Origin: Thiosocius teredinicola
GTDB lineage: Bacteria > Pseudomonadota > Gammaproteobacteria > Chromatiales > Chromatiaceae
DNA length: 64,000 nt
NCBI RefSeq assembly: GCF_002009425.1
Contig: NZ_CP019936.1
Span: forward strand, 62,001 to 126,000
Reading direction: 5' to 3'
Position 1 is the first letter of the stretch, and each line of letters begins with the position of its first letter. The translations under genes were made by a program, and so were the position numbers. Positions 46,226 through 55,006 of this stretch are shown here, piece after piece. The notes beneath the pieces were generated by a model. That model was not told where the DNA came from. It was given only the letters and a program-made list of their open reading frames with translations, and did no database searches.

Positions 46226-47593
46226 GTGAATTTGATGATGGATGGAGCTCGGTTGCGCGCGGTTGGATGCGCGTCGTTCATGTGTGTCCTGGTCGGCTGG
46301 TCATCGGCCCAGGCACAACAGGGTGCTTTGACGGACGTCGTTCGTTCCGCTTTGACGACCAATCCCGATGTGGCGGAAGCGCGTAACCAGTGGCTGGCGC
46401 GCCGCGAAGAAGTCCGACAGGCCGAAGGCGGCTATCTGCCATCGATCGATCTCAATGCCGGTTTCGGACACGAGCACACGGATAACCCCACCACCCGGGC
46501 CAATGATGGCCACACCAACGACCTTGAACGACGCGAACTCGGCCTGACCGTACGCCAGATGTTGTTCGATGGTTGGGGCACGAGCAGCGAAGTGGATCGC
46601 CAAAATGCCCGTATGAATTCCGCGGCGGCCAGACTGATGTCGGTCGGTGAGTCGACCGCGATGAAGGCGGTGCAGGCCTACGTCGATCTGAATCGCTACC
46701 AGCAGTTGCAGGATATCTCGCAACAAAGTCTCGATATCCATCGACGCATCGAAGAACAGATCCGCGCACGCAGCGATGCCGGTGTCGGCCGCCGTGCCGA
46801 CTTCGACCAGGTCACCTCGCGCGTCGCCTTGTCAGAGGTCAATCTGGTTGCGGCCGACGTCAACGTGCAGGATGCACAAACCACATTTTATCGCGTCGTC
46901 GGTGCAGCGCCGGCCGAGAGCTACCCTGCAGCCGATCCCGTAGGCGACGCGCTGCCGGGATCGCTCGAGCAGGCGATGGAGATCGCACAGGCGAACAATC
47001 CCGTGCTGCAGACGGCGTCAGCCGATATCGAAGCGGCCAAGGCGCAGCATGAAGCATCCAAGCAGTTCTTCTATCCGCGTTTCGACCTCGAAGTCGGCGG
47101 CAACCTGAACGACAACATCGGTGGTGTGGAAGGTCACGACAACGATGCCACGGCGATGATCCGCATGCGCTACAACCTCTTTCGCGGCGGTGCGGATGCC
47201 GCCCGCAAGCGCGCCACGGCCTATAACATCAACGAGGCCAAAGATGTTCGTGACCGCTCGGTTCGTCAGTTGGAAGAAAGTATCCGCCTGGCATGGGCTG
47301 CCCTCGAGGCGACCCGCGCCCAGCTCCCCTTGCTCGAACGCCAAGTGGAGGCTGCGCGCGCCACCCGCGATGCGTACGGCAAGCAGTTCCGCATTGGCCA
47401 GCGTACACTGCTCGATCTGCTGAATTCCGAGAACGAGGTGTTGACGGCGCAACAGGCGATCGTCGAGACGCAAGCTGACCATCTGCTGGCGCAATATCGC
47501 CTGCTCGAGGCGTTGGGTGTCTTGATCGACAAGGTCGATGCCGCTGACGCGTTGGCGATGGAGCCGCAAGCCGGTCAGACACCGGCGCAGTAG
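46226..47593 (+). CDS. TolC-family outer membrane secretion protein (LapE-like)
   Basis: This 455-residue outer-membrane channel completes the type I exporter. A signal peptide (VGCASFMCVLVGWSSAQA) precedes two tandem OEP domains of alternating beta-strand and long helices. Landmarks are ALTTNPDVAEARNQWLARREEV, EGGYLPSIDLNAG, LTVRQMLFDGWGT, and in the second half the repeat EIAQANNPVLQTASADIEAAK with FFYPRFDLEVGG and NSENEVLTAQQAIVETQ. (Landmarks are partial.) The GTG at 46226 was taken, but ATG 46235 or 46238 are equally plausible. It lies directly after the adhesin genes, so it serves the LapB-LapC-like exporter. It is convergent with hslU across a strong hairpin. Confidence 0.92.
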   Translation: MNLMMDGARLRAVGCASFMCVLVGWSSAQAQQGALTDVVRSALTTNPDVAEARNQWLARREEVRQAEGGYLPSIDLNAGFGHEHTDNPTTRANDGHTNDLERRELGLTVRQMLFDGWGTSSEVDRQNARMNSAAARLMSVGESTAMKAVQAYVDLNRYQQLQDISQQSLDIHRRIEEQIRARSDAGVGRRADFDQVTSRVALSEVNLVAADVNVQDAQTTFYRVVGAAPAESYPAADPVGDALPGSLEQAMEIAQANNPVLQTASADIEAAKAQHEASKQFFYPRFDLEVGGNLNDNIGGVEGHDNDATAMIRMRYNLFRGGADAARKRATAYNINEAKDVRDRSVRQLEESIRLAWAALEATRAQLPLLERQVEAARATRDAYGKQFRIGQRTLLDLLNSENEVLTAQQAIVETQADHLLAQYRLLEALGVLIDKVDAADALAMEPQAGQTPAQ

Positions 47594-47600
47594 GATGTTG

Positions 47601-47628
47601 CGGTATCCGCTTGAACGAGCGGATACCG
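47601..47628. terminator. Bidirectional terminator between the tolC-like gene and hslU
   Basis: There is a perfect 11-bp stem, CGGTATCCGCT / AGCGGATACCG, with a 6-base loop in the 48-bp gap between two convergent genes. Confidence 0.7.
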
Positions 47629-47641
47629 GATCGAATAGCCG

Positions 47642-48982
47642 TTAAAGAATGTAGCGGGTGAGATCTTCGTCCGCTGCCAGTTCAGACAGGTTTCTATCGA
47701 CGTACTCGGTGTCCACCGTGATGGTGCGGCCGGCGTAGGTCGGCGCCATGAACGAAACCTCTTCCAACAGACGTTCCATCACCGTGTGCAGGCGACGCGC
47801 ACCGATGTTCTCGGTTTTCTCGTTGACCTGCCAGGCGATCTCCGCGATGCGTCGAATGCCGTCGTCGGTGAACTGTAGCTCGACCCCTTCGGTTTTCATC
47901 AGGGCCTGGTATTGCTCGGTCAATGAGGCATCCGGCTCGGTCAGGATGCGCACGAAGTCATCGGTCGAAAGCGCCGACAATTCCACGCGGATAGGCAGCC
48001 TTCCCTGAAGCTCCGGGATCAGGTCAGACGGCTTGCTCAGATGGAAGGCGCCGGAAGCGATGAACAGGATGTGGTCGGTGCGCACCATGCCGTGCTTGGT
48101 CGACACGGTACAGCCCTCGACCAGCGGTAGCAGGTCGCGCTGTACACCTTCGCGTGACACGTCCGCTCCGTGGGATTCACTGCGGCTGGTGACTTTGTCC
48201 AACTCGTCAAGAAAGACGATGCCGTGCTGCTCGACGGTTTCGATGGCGCGCAACTTCAGGTCTTCTTCGTTGACCCGTTTCGCGGCCTCTTCGTCGCGGA
48301 TCTGTGCCAGTGCATCCTTGATGCGCAGCTTACGCTTCTTCATGCGTTGGCCGCCGAGGTTCTGGAACAGGCCTTGCAACTGGCTGGTCATCTCTTCCAT
48401 ACCGGGCGGGGCCATGATCTCGACGCCCATGTTCACGCCGGCGGTTTCGATCTCGATCTCTTTCTCATCGAGTTCGCCATTGCGCAACTTGTCGCGGAAC
48501 TTGTCGCGCGTGCTGCCGCCTTCGGTGCGCACCGGAACCGCTTCGTCTTCCCAACTGCTGGTGCGCGCGGGAGGCAACAGCGCGTCGAGCACGCGTTCTT
48601 CCGCCGCGGCAGCGGCGACGTCCTGCACCTTTTCCATCTCTTGCACGCGCACCATTTTCACCGCGGCATCGGCGAGGTCGCGCACAATGGAATCCACCTC
48701 GCGGCCTACATAGCCCACCTCGGTGAACTTGGTGGCCTCGACCTTGATGAAGGGCGCGTTGGCAAGCTTTGCCAAGCGGCGAGCGATCTCGGTCTTGCCG
48801 ACCCCGGTCGGGCCGATCATCAGGATGTTTTTCGGTGTGATCTCGTTGCGCAGGGTGTCTTCGACCTGGGTGCGTCGCCAGCGGTTGCGCAGGGCAATCG
48901 CCACCGAGCGTTTCGCCTCTTGCTGGCCGATGATGTGCTTGTCGAGTTCGCGAACGATTTCTTCAGGGGTAAATTCAGGCAT
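47642..48982 (-). CDS. hslU: ATP-dependent protease ATPase subunit HslU
   Basis: HslU is a 446-residue AAA+ unfoldase that feeds proteins into HslV. The start [20 protein letters not shown] is canonical. The open frame extends upstream to 49069, but that part lies within hslV. Walker A is GPTGVGKTE, followed by [19 protein letters not shown]. The I-domain runs from about 110 to 240, Walker B is [10 protein letters not shown], and the C-terminus is [20 protein letters not shown] (motif [13 protein letters not shown]), which inserts into HslV. Its ATG overlaps the end of hslV by 8 bp. Confidence 0.97.
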   Translation of the reverse strand: MPEFTPEEIVRELDKHIIGQQEAKRSVAIALRNRWRRTQVEDTLRNEITPKNILMIGPTGVGKTEIARRLAKLANAPFIKVEATKFTEVGYVGREVDSIVRDLADAAVKMVRVQEMEKVQDVAAAAAEERVLDALLPPARTSSWEDEAVPVRTEGGSTRDKFRDKLRNGELDEKEIEIETAGVNMGVEIMAPPGMEEMTSQLQGLFQNLGGQRMKKRKLRIKDALAQIRDEEAAKRVNEEDLKLRAIETVEQHGIVFLDELDKVTSRSESHGADVSREGVQRDLLPLVEGCTVSTKHGMVRTDHILFIASGAFHLSKPSDLIPELQGRLPIRVELSALSTDDFVRILTEPDASLTEQYQALMKTEGVELQFTDDGIRRIAEIAWQVNEKTENIGARRLHTVMERLLEEVSFMAPTYAGRTITVDTEYVDRNLSELAADEDLTRYIL

Positions 48983-49520
48983 CGCAGTCCAGCTCTTCGA
49001 TGACGAGGTTGTGATTGGTATACACGCAGATGTCTGCGGCAATCTGCAGACCGCGTTCGACAATCTCACGCGCGCCCAGTTCGGTGGTATCGAGCATGGC
49101 GCGCGCCGCGGCCTGGGCGTAAGAGCCGCCCGAGCCGATGGCCATCAGGCTGTCTTCCGGCTCGACGACATCGCCGGTACCGGTGAGGATCAACGAGGCC
49201 TCCTTGTCCGCCACCACGAGCAACGCCTCGAGACGGCGCAGCATGCGGTCGGTGCGCCAGTCCTTGGCCAGCTCGACCGCGGCCCGGGTCAGGTGACCGG
49301 AATGCTTTTCGAGCTTGCCTTCGAAGCGTTCGAACAGGGTGAACGCATCTGCGGTGGCGCCGGCGAATCCTGCCAACACCTGGCCCTTGTACAGGCGGCG
49401 CACCTTGCGTGCATTGCCTTTCATGACCGTGTTACCCATCGAGACCTGGCCATCGCCGCCGACGACTACCTTGCCGTTGCGTCGTACCGAGAGAATGGTC
49501 GTACCGCGAATCTTTTCCAC
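48975..49520 (-). CDS. hslV: ATP-dependent protease peptidase subunit HslV
   Basis: HslV is a 181-residue N-terminal-threonine peptidase of the HslUV complex. The sequence begins [20 protein letters not shown], so a six-residue leader must be removed to expose Thr7 as nucleophile. [22 protein letters not shown] and AGSATAD-type motifs (here [16 protein letters not shown]) follow, with [22 protein letters not shown]-like -10 element (complement of 49551-49556) lies about 30 bp upstream. It is transcribed with hslU. Confidence 0.97.
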   Translation of the reverse strand: MEKIRGTTILSVRRNGKVVVGGDGQVSMGNTVMKGNARKVRRLYKGQVLAGFAGATADAFTLFERFEGKLEKHSGHLTRAAVELAKDWRTDRMLRRLEALLVVADKEASLILTGTGDVVEPEDSLMAIGSGGSYAQAAARAMLDTTELGAREIVERGLQIAADICVYTNHNLVIEELDCDA

Positions 49521-49550
49521 TGCCTATCCTGGACGCTGAAAGAACGGGTC

Positions 49551-49556
49551 ATTGTA
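49551..49556 (-). promoter_or_regulatory. Candidate -10 element of the hslVU promoter
   Basis: The minus strand reads TACAAT 31 bases before the hslV ATG. I cannot identify a convincing -35 hexamer, nor a heat-shock sigma-type promoter. Hence the low confidence. Confidence 0.35.
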
Positions 49557-49628
49557 GCGGAATGTCGCAAGTTGCACGAAGGACGCGGCGAACCCGCTTC
49601 GCACGCTTGCGCGCGCAAATAACGCCGA

Positions 49629-50558
49629 TCAGCGCTTGCGTTTGGCGCGTGGGTGCGCCTGGTCGTAGACCTGCGCGAGATGCTGAAAGTCGAGATGGGT
49701 ATAGATCTGGGTCGTGCTGATATCCGCGTGCCCGAGCAGTTCCTGTACGGCGCGCAGATCGCCGGAGGATTCGAGCAGGTGACTGGCGAAGGAGTGGCGC
49801 AGCATGTGCGGGTGAACGTGGCGCGGCATGCCTTGTTCGATGGCACGTTGGCGCAGGCGCGCCTCGACTGAGCGGGCGCTCAGGCGCGAACCCCGCTGAC
49901 TGACGAACAATGCGGTTTCACCGTCGGCGGCGAGTGCCGGCCGTGTCGACAGCCAGGCATCGATCGCCTCACGCGCCAGTCGGCCGATGGGCACGCGGCG
50001 GGTCTTGCCGCCTTTGCCGAGCACCTCGAGCAGGCCGTCGCTTGTCTGAACGTCGGCGGTATTCAGGCTGACCAGTTCCGATAGCCGCAACCCGGATGAA
50101 TAGAACAGTTCCATGATCGCCTTGTCGCGCAGGTCGAGCGGGGCGTCGCCGGCGATGTCCAACAGCCGACCGAGCTGATCGACGTCGAGCGTCTGCGGCA
50201 GGTGTCGTTCGACTTTCGGCGCACGTACGCCCTCGGCAGGATTGGCTTTGACCGCGCTTTCACGTAGCAGGTAGCGATACAAGGCGCGTATCGCCGATAA
50301 ATGGCGTTGCAGGCTTTTCGGCGAGAGTCCGCGTCGATGTCGGTAGGCGGCGTAGGCGCGAATGTGCTGGCTGTCCGCCCTGGATGGATCGGGAAGGCCC
50401 TGATCGACTACCCAGATGAGGAATTCATCGAGATCGCGCCGATAGCTGCTGACCGTGCGCGGCGACAGGCGGCGTTCATAGTGCAGATAGTCTAGAAACC
50501 CTCGCAGCGCCGGCAGTGCTTCGACAGTGATGGAAGAAACGCTGTCGCCGTCGGACAC
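49629..50558 (-). CDS. xerC: Tyrosine recombinase XerC
   Basis: This 309-residue site-specific recombinase, with XerD, resolves chromosome dimers at dif. The catalytic set is complete: R158 (GLRLSE), K182 (GKGGK), H251 and R254 (HMLRHSFASH), H277 (LLGHADISTT) and nucleophile Y286 (QIYTH). The N-terminal SAM-like core-binding domain covers about 12-105 (YLHYERRLSPRTVSSYRRDL). It lies 8 bp downstream of the DUF484 gene in the usual gammaproteobacterial dapF-DUF484-xerC order, which identifies it as XerC rather than an integrase of a mobile element. Confidence 0.95.
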   Translation of the reverse strand: MSDGDSVSSITVEALPALRGFLDYLHYERRLSPRTVSSYRRDLDEFLIWVVDQGLPDPSRADSQHIRAYAAYRHRRGLSPKSLQRHLSAIRALYRYLLRESAVKANPAEGVRAPKVERHLPQTLDVDQLGRLLDIAGDAPLDLRDKAIMELFYSSGLRLSELVSLNTADVQTSDGLLEVLGKGGKTRRVPIGRLAREAIDAWLSTRPALAADGETALFVSQRGSRLSARSVEARLRQRAIEQGMPRHVHPHMLRHSFASHLLESSGDLRAVQELLGHADISTTQIYTHLDFQHLAQVYDQAHPRAKRKR

Positions 50559-50566
50559 GGGTCGGG

Positions 50567-51253
50567 TCAGACGCCGGGGCTGGACGCTGACTGCAGGGTC
50601 GCGCTGACGACCTCGGCCAGCCGCTGAAGAAAATCGACGCTCTTGCCTTCGTGGAAGCGTTCCGGATCGCGGCTGCCGATTGCTAATACGCCGGCCAGCG
50701 GTGGCGCAGTCAGCGGGATCAATGCGGCCGACCCCGTTTCGCCGGCTTGAGGGCCGAACAGATACTCGAGCTTCTCCTTGTCGAGCTTGCCGCAGTTGGG
50801 GCGCGCGCGATCGAGGAAGTCCTTGAACAAGGCCGGGCCCGGCTCATGCGCGTGCGCGTCGAGTTGTTCGGTAGCGAACAGCTTCATCTCGACCGAATCG
50901 GCCTTGAACTGTTCGCGCAGCTCATCTTGCAGGGTATTGAGCACTTCGTCGAAAGAATGGGTTTCGATCAGCGCCAGCGTCAAACGGTGCAGGCGTTTGG
51001 CCAAGGCGTCGTTTTCGCGCGCTACGGTGACAAGGTCTTCGAGCTGACGACGGTAGTTGCCCGATTGGTCGCGTAGCGTGCGCACCTGGCGTTCGATCAG
51101 CGATACCGCGTCGCCGGTGGGGTGCGGGATATCGATCGCGGCGAGGGCGTCCGGATGGCGTTCGAAGAAATCCGGATGGGTCGTCAGGTATGCCGCGATC
51201 TCTTCTTCGCGTTCATCTGCCGACTGAGCGACATCATCAGGTTGCAGACTCAT
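50567..51253 (-). CDS. DUF484 family protein
   Basis: This 228-residue protein begins with a short helical region (EREEEIAAYLTTHPDFFERHPDALAAIDIPH) in which YLTTHPDFFERHP is the DUF484 signature. A coiled-coil stretch (SLIERQVRTLRDQSGNYRRQL) and a GAF-like domain follow (about 95-222, including GVLAIGSRDPERFHEGKSVDFL). The function is unknown. The gene is a constant neighbour of dapF and xerC in gammaproteobacteria and is probably co-transcribed with them (49 and 8 bp gaps). Confidence 0.92.
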   Translation of the reverse strand: MSLQPDDVAQSADEREEEIAAYLTTHPDFFERHPDALAAIDIPHPTGDAVSLIERQVRTLRDQSGNYRRQLEDLVTVARENDALAKRLHRLTLALIETHSFDEVLNTLQDELREQFKADSVEMKLFATEQLDAHAHEPGPALFKDFLDRARPNCGKLDKEKLEYLFGPQAGETGSAALIPLTAPPLAGVLAIGSRDPERFHEGKSVDFLQRLAEVVSATLQSASSPGV

Positions 51254-51302
51254 GGGCGGCCTTCCATCAAGGTTGCGGGCATCTCGTCTTTACCGTTGGC
51301 GG

Positions 51303-52154
51303 TTAACGCGCCGCTGTCAGTGCCTGCAGGTCTACGCGGCCGTCGAAAACGCTCACCGCGGGCCCGGTCATCCACACCGGCTCGTTGATTCCCGCCCAGC
51401 TTATCACAAGCGTTCCGCCGGGCAGGCGAACAGCAACGCGTTCCGCCAGTAAGCCGCGCTGCCGGCCATAAACCACGGCGGCGCACGCGCCGGTGCCGCA
51501 GGCCAGGGTCTCGCCCGCACCACGTTCGTATACCCGCAGATCGACATGGTTTTCGTCGCGCACGGCCAGGAAGCCGACGTTGGCGCGCTGCGGGAAGCGC
51601 GGGTGCCTTTCCAGCGCGGGTCCGAGCGTTTCTACGGGGGCGCTCGCGGTATCCTCCACGAGCAGCACGGCGTGCGGGTTGCCCATCGATACCGCGCCGA
51701 TTTCAAACGTTTCCCCGTCGACGGCGATCGCATAGCGGTCGGCCAGGGCATCGGCCTCGAACGGGATATTTTCAGGCGTCAGGTGCGGCCGGCCCATGTT
51801 CACCCGCACCTGGTCGTCGTCTTCGAGATACAGGGTGATATTGCCGGCGGCGGTACCTACTGCAATCTCGCGATTGCGGGTCATGCCCTTGTCGGCGACG
51901 AAGCGGGCGAAACAGCGTGCCCCATTGCCGCACTGTTCGACCTCACCACCGTCGGCGTTGTAGATGCGGTAAAAGAACTCCGTCTGCGGATGACGCGGGC
52001 GTTCGACCAGCAGCACCTGGTCGCAGCCGATACCGAAACGCCGGTCGGCGAGGGCGCGCACCTGGGTCTCGTCGAGCACTAACTGCTGGTTGACCGCGTC
52101 GATAACGACGAAATCGTTACCCAGCCCGTGCATCTTGGTGAATTCAAGCATCAT
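51303..52154 (-). CDS. dapF: Diaminopimelate epimerase
   Basis: DapF converts LL- to meso-diaminopimelate for lysine and peptidoglycan synthesis. It has 283 residues. The start [19 protein letters not shown] is typical; the second Met may be the true start. The two active-site cysteines are in [11 protein letters not shown] and in [14 protein letters not shown]. It belongs with lysA in the lysine branch, with a methyltransferase gene between them. Confidence 0.97.
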   Translation of the reverse strand: MMLEFTKMHGLGNDFVVIDAVNQQLVLDETQVRALADRRFGIGCDQVLLVERPRHPQTEFFYRIYNADGGEVEQCGNGARCFARFVADKGMTRNREIAVGTAAGNITLYLEDDDQVRVNMGRPHLTPENIPFEADALADRYAIAVDGETFEIGAVSMGNPHAVLLVEDTASAPVETLGPALERHPRFPQRANVGFLAVRDENHVDLRVYERGAGETLACGTGACAAVVYGRQRGLLAERVAVRLPGGTLVISWAGINEPVWMTGPAVSVFDGRVDLQALTAAR

Positions 52155-52230
52155 GCTATGAATATAACGCCGTCGGCCGACGGCGGCGAGAAACCGAGCG
52201 CCGATAGTTGGCGCAGCCGATTGAATAGAC

Positions 52231-52905
52231 TCAGGCGGGTAGGGTGCCGGTCACCGCGAGATGGCGATCACTGACGCCGGCGATGCTCAGCGAATCGAGG
52301 CCGGCATCGGTCAACTGCTGTGCGACCTCGTCGAGCGAGTAGGCCGCGAACAGCGAGTTGCGAAAGTCGCGCCGCAGCACATCCGGTTCATTCAGCGCAT
52401 AGGTCTCAACGAGTGCGTCGACGGCCAACTCGGAGTGCGGTCGCATCAGGTCCATAACCACGACATGTGCGCCGGGCGCCGCGCATTCCTTGATCGTCTG
52501 CCACAGTACCGCCGGGTCGGCCATGTGGTGCAGCAGGCTGTTCGACGCCACCGACTGGTAGCTGTTGTGTTGCAGCGCCGGGCACGGCAGGTATTCGCAC
52601 ATCAGGCGGATGCGCGATCCAACCTGTTCGTCTTCGTCGAGGTGCTGGCGCGCCAGGTCGAGCATCGCCGCTGCGCCGTCGAGTGCGTCAATCCGCAGCT
52701 GCGGATGCCGACGTGCCAGTTCCAGCGGGATATCGGCCGGGCCGCAGCCCAGGTCGAGCAACGCCCCGGATAAGCCATCGTTGCCGGCGATGTCTTCGAG
52801 CAGTGTGATGAACAGCTGGTTGGCCTCGCTGAAATCGGCACGCGCATACGCCAGCGCCTGCTCGATGTCGTTCATCAGTTCTTCCGGTTCGGGGACGCGT
52901 TCCAC
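52231..52905 (-). CDS. Class I SAM-dependent methyltransferase
   Basis: The protein has 224 residues. SAM motif I is [20 protein letters not shown] (about residues 49-68), motif II region [16 protein letters not shown], then [18 protein letters not shown] and [12 protein letters not shown]. The Rossmann methyltransferase fold is clear, but nothing indicates the substrate. It lies 11 bp after lysA and 76 bp before dapF, so it is probably in the lysine operon, which is an uncommon member of this neighbourhood. Confidence 0.85.
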   Translation of the reverse strand: MERVPEPEELMNDIEQALAYARADFSEANQLFITLLEDIAGNDGLSGALLDLGCGPADIPLELARRHPQLRIDALDGAAAMLDLARQHLDEDEQVGSRIRLMCEYLPCPALQHNSYQSVASNSLLHHMADPAVLWQTIKECAAPGAHVVVMDLMRPHSELAVDALVETYALNEPDVLRRDFRNSLFAAYSLDEVAQQLTDAGLDSLSIAGVSDRHLAVTGTLPA

Positions 52906-52916
52906 GGATGGGCCTC

Positions 52917-54167
52917 TCAGGTCGGCAGGGTTGATTCGCCGGCATACAGTTCACTAACCGTTTCCCGGCGGCGTACAACGAACATCTGTTCGCCATCGAC
53001 CATGATCTCGGGCACGCGCGGGCGGGTGTTGTAATTCGACGCCATCGTAAAACCGTAGGCGCCGGCGGACCGTACCGCAAGCAACGTGCCCTGCTGCAGC
53101 GTCAACGGCCGTTGTTTGCCGAGGAAATCGCCGGTTTCGCAGATCGGACCGACCAGGTCATAGCTGGCAGGCGTGCCCTGCGGTGCCTGTTCGACGGTGA
53201 CAATCTGTTGCCACGCCTGGTACAACGACGGGCGAATCAGATCGTTCATCGCGGCATCGATCACGGCAAAGTCTTTGCCTTCGTTGCGCTTGAGGTATTC
53301 GACCCGGGTCAGCAGCACGCCGGCATTGGCCGCGATCGCGCGTCCCGGTTCGATGAAGATCTCGTAGCGTGCATCGCCCATGCGGTCGAGCAGGGCGCGT
53401 GCATAGGCGTCGGGTTCGGGAGGCTTTTCCTGGTCGTAGCGCACGCCCAGTCCACCGCCCAGGTCGAGATGGTCGATTGCGATGCCCTCGCCGGCCAAGC
53501 GTTCGACCAGCGCCATGACGCGGTCGAGTGCATCGAGAAACGGGTCGATGCGGGTCAGCTGCGAGCCGATGTGGCAGTCGACGCCGGAGACCTCGATGTT
53601 GGCCATCTGTGCCGCCCGGCGGTACAGCCCAAGCGCATCTTCGACCGACACGCCGAATTTGTTTTCTTTCAGACCCGTCGAGATATAGGGATGGGTCTCG
53701 GCATCGACATCGGGGTTCACGCGCAGCGCGATCGGCGCCCGTGTGCCCATCTCGCCCGCAACTCGGTCGAGGCGCTCGAGCTCGGCTGCTGATTCGACGT
53801 TGAAACAGCGGATGCCGACCTCCAGGGCGCGCCGCATCTCGTGCTCCTGTTTACCGACACCCGAAAACAGCACCTTGCTCGGGTCGCCGCCGGCTGCCAG
53901 CACGCGTTCCAACTCACCGACGGACACGATGTCGAAACCCGAGCCCAGGCGTGCCAGCACATTCAGTACGGCGAGGTTGGAATTGGCTTTGACCGCGTAG
54001 CACACCAGGTGGGGGTGCGTGCCGAACGCGTTATCGAATGCACGCCAATGACGTTCAAGAGTAGCGCGCGAATAGACGTAGCAAGGCGTGCCGTGTTGCT
54101 CCGCGATTGCGCGCAATGGCACGTCTTCGGCAAACAGTTCGCCGTCGCGATACTGGAAATGATCCAT
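52917..54167 (-). CDS. lysA: Diaminopimelate decarboxylase
   Basis: LysA performs the last step of lysine synthesis, PLP-dependent decarboxylation of meso-diaminopimelate. It has 416 residues. The PLP lysine is in CYAVKANSNLAVL (about residue 59). GFDIVSVGEL, GVDCHIGSQLT, LGGGLGVRY and the C-terminal ICETGDFLGKQR (catalytic Cys) are all present, as is GAYGFTMASNYNTRPRVPE. It follows lptM by 6 bp. Confidence 0.97.
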   Translation of the reverse strand: MDHFQYRDGELFAEDVPLRAIAEQHGTPCYVYSRATLERHWRAFDNAFGTHPHLVCYAVKANSNLAVLNVLARLGSGFDIVSVGELERVLAAGGDPSKVLFSGVGKQEHEMRRALEVGIRCFNVESAAELERLDRVAGEMGTRAPIALRVNPDVDAETHPYISTGLKENKFGVSVEDALGLYRRAAQMANIEVSGVDCHIGSQLTRIDPFLDALDRVMALVERLAGEGIAIDHLDLGGGLGVRYDQEKPPEPDAYARALLDRMGDARYEIFIEPGRAIAANAGVLLTRVEYLKRNEGKDFAVIDAAMNDLIRPSLYQAWQQIVTVEQAPQGTPASYDLVGPICETGDFLGKQRPLTLQQGTLLAVRSAGAYGFTMASNYNTRPRVPEIMVDGEQMFVVRRRETVSELYAGESTLPT

Positions 54168-54173
54168 GGTGCG

Positions 54174-54311
54174 CTATTCCGACGGCTCGTTGTCTTGCTC
54201 GGTCGAGGCCGGCTCACCGTCTTGCGGCAGGTACAGCGGCCCCTTGTTGCCGCAACCGTAAGTCAGCAGCAACATCAGCAGGCTGGTGGTGATCAAGAGG
54301 CGTCGAATCAT
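54174..54311 (-). CDS. lptM: Small lipoprotein LptM (YifL family)
   Basis: This 45-residue lipoprotein begins MIRRLLITTSLLMLLLTYGC, with the lipobox LTYGC and lipidated Cys20. The invariant CGNKGPLYLP segment follows and then an acidic tail. LptM assists oxidative maturation of the LPS translocon LptD at the outer membrane. The position directly upstream of lysA (6-bp gap) is the classic YifL location. It is short enough to be missed by length filters, but the signature is unmistakable. Confidence 0.93.
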   Translation of the reverse strand: MIRRLLITTSLLMLLLTYGCGNKGPLYLPQDGEPASTEQDNEPSE

Positions 54312-54470
54312 ACCCGGCTCCAGAAAGACTCAAGGCCGGCAGTATAGCTGCTCGCCATGGTGGAGCCTATTGCCGCCCAAGGCGGCTGAAGCGCATCAGC
54401 CGCGCATGGTCGGTCCCTGTCGATGGCCGTTCGGCAGCGGGTTTTCAGCCGGGCAGATGACCGGCGCAGT

Positions 54471-54923
54471 TCAGTTGGATGCCTGCCAGGTGCCGTCGGC
54501 CTTGCGACAGGCATTGCCGTAGATCGTCTCTTTGCGGCCGTCGATCCATGCCTCGGTCGTGTACTCGCGGCACGGCGTCGAATCGTCGTAATAGGTACGG
54601 GTCGGCGTCATTTCATAGTTGGTGCCGGTGTCCGGGTTCTCCCAGGTAGAACTGCGGTTGGTCGGCGTCGATTCAAGCACCTCACCTGCGCGATAGCGAT
54701 CGCTTTCGTCCATGCGTCGACCGATGTTGCCGCCGATGTATCCGCCAAGCAGGGTGCCGACGATGGTCGCTGCCACCTTGCCGCTGCCGCCGCCGATCTG
54801 GCTGCCGAGCACACCGCCGGCGACCGCCCCAATCACATTACCCTGTTGTTCTCTGGTCGAACCACAGCCGGCAACCATCAGGCTGATGGCGGTCGCCGCA
54901 ACCAAGGTTGTTCGAATCTGCAT
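54471..54923 (-). CDS. Glycine-zipper outer-membrane lipoprotein
   Basis: The protein has 150 residues with a signal peptide and lipobox (ISLMVAGC, lipidated Cys20). A glycine-zipper 2TM segment follows (GNVIGAVAGGVLGSQIGGG and IVGTLLGGYIGGNIGRRMD). A C-terminal domain contains WENPDTGTNYEMTPTRTYYD and CREYTTEAWIDGRKE, which matches the rickettsial 17-kDa surface antigen/SlyB-like group. A structural envelope role is likely. It lies 159 bp upstream of lptM and may be a separate unit. Confidence 0.88.
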   Translation of the reverse strand: MQIRTTLVAATAISLMVAGCGSTREQQGNVIGAVAGGVLGSQIGGGSGKVAATIVGTLLGGYIGGNIGRRMDESDRYRAGEVLESTPTNRSSTWENPDTGTNYEMTPTRTYYDDSTPCREYTTEAWIDGRKETIYGNACRKADGTWQASN

Positions 54924-55006
54924 GCTTGTCGCCCCTCGCGGTGATCAACGATTCTCGAATGCTTGGGGAGATTACCCGCACCCTCGCAGGCACGTTGACC
55001 GACAGG

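Noticed and set aside
49629-50558. Tyrosine recombinase as a sign of an integrated element
   Set aside because: The neighbours dapF, DUF484 and hslVU, and the sequence itself, identify it as housekeeping XerC.
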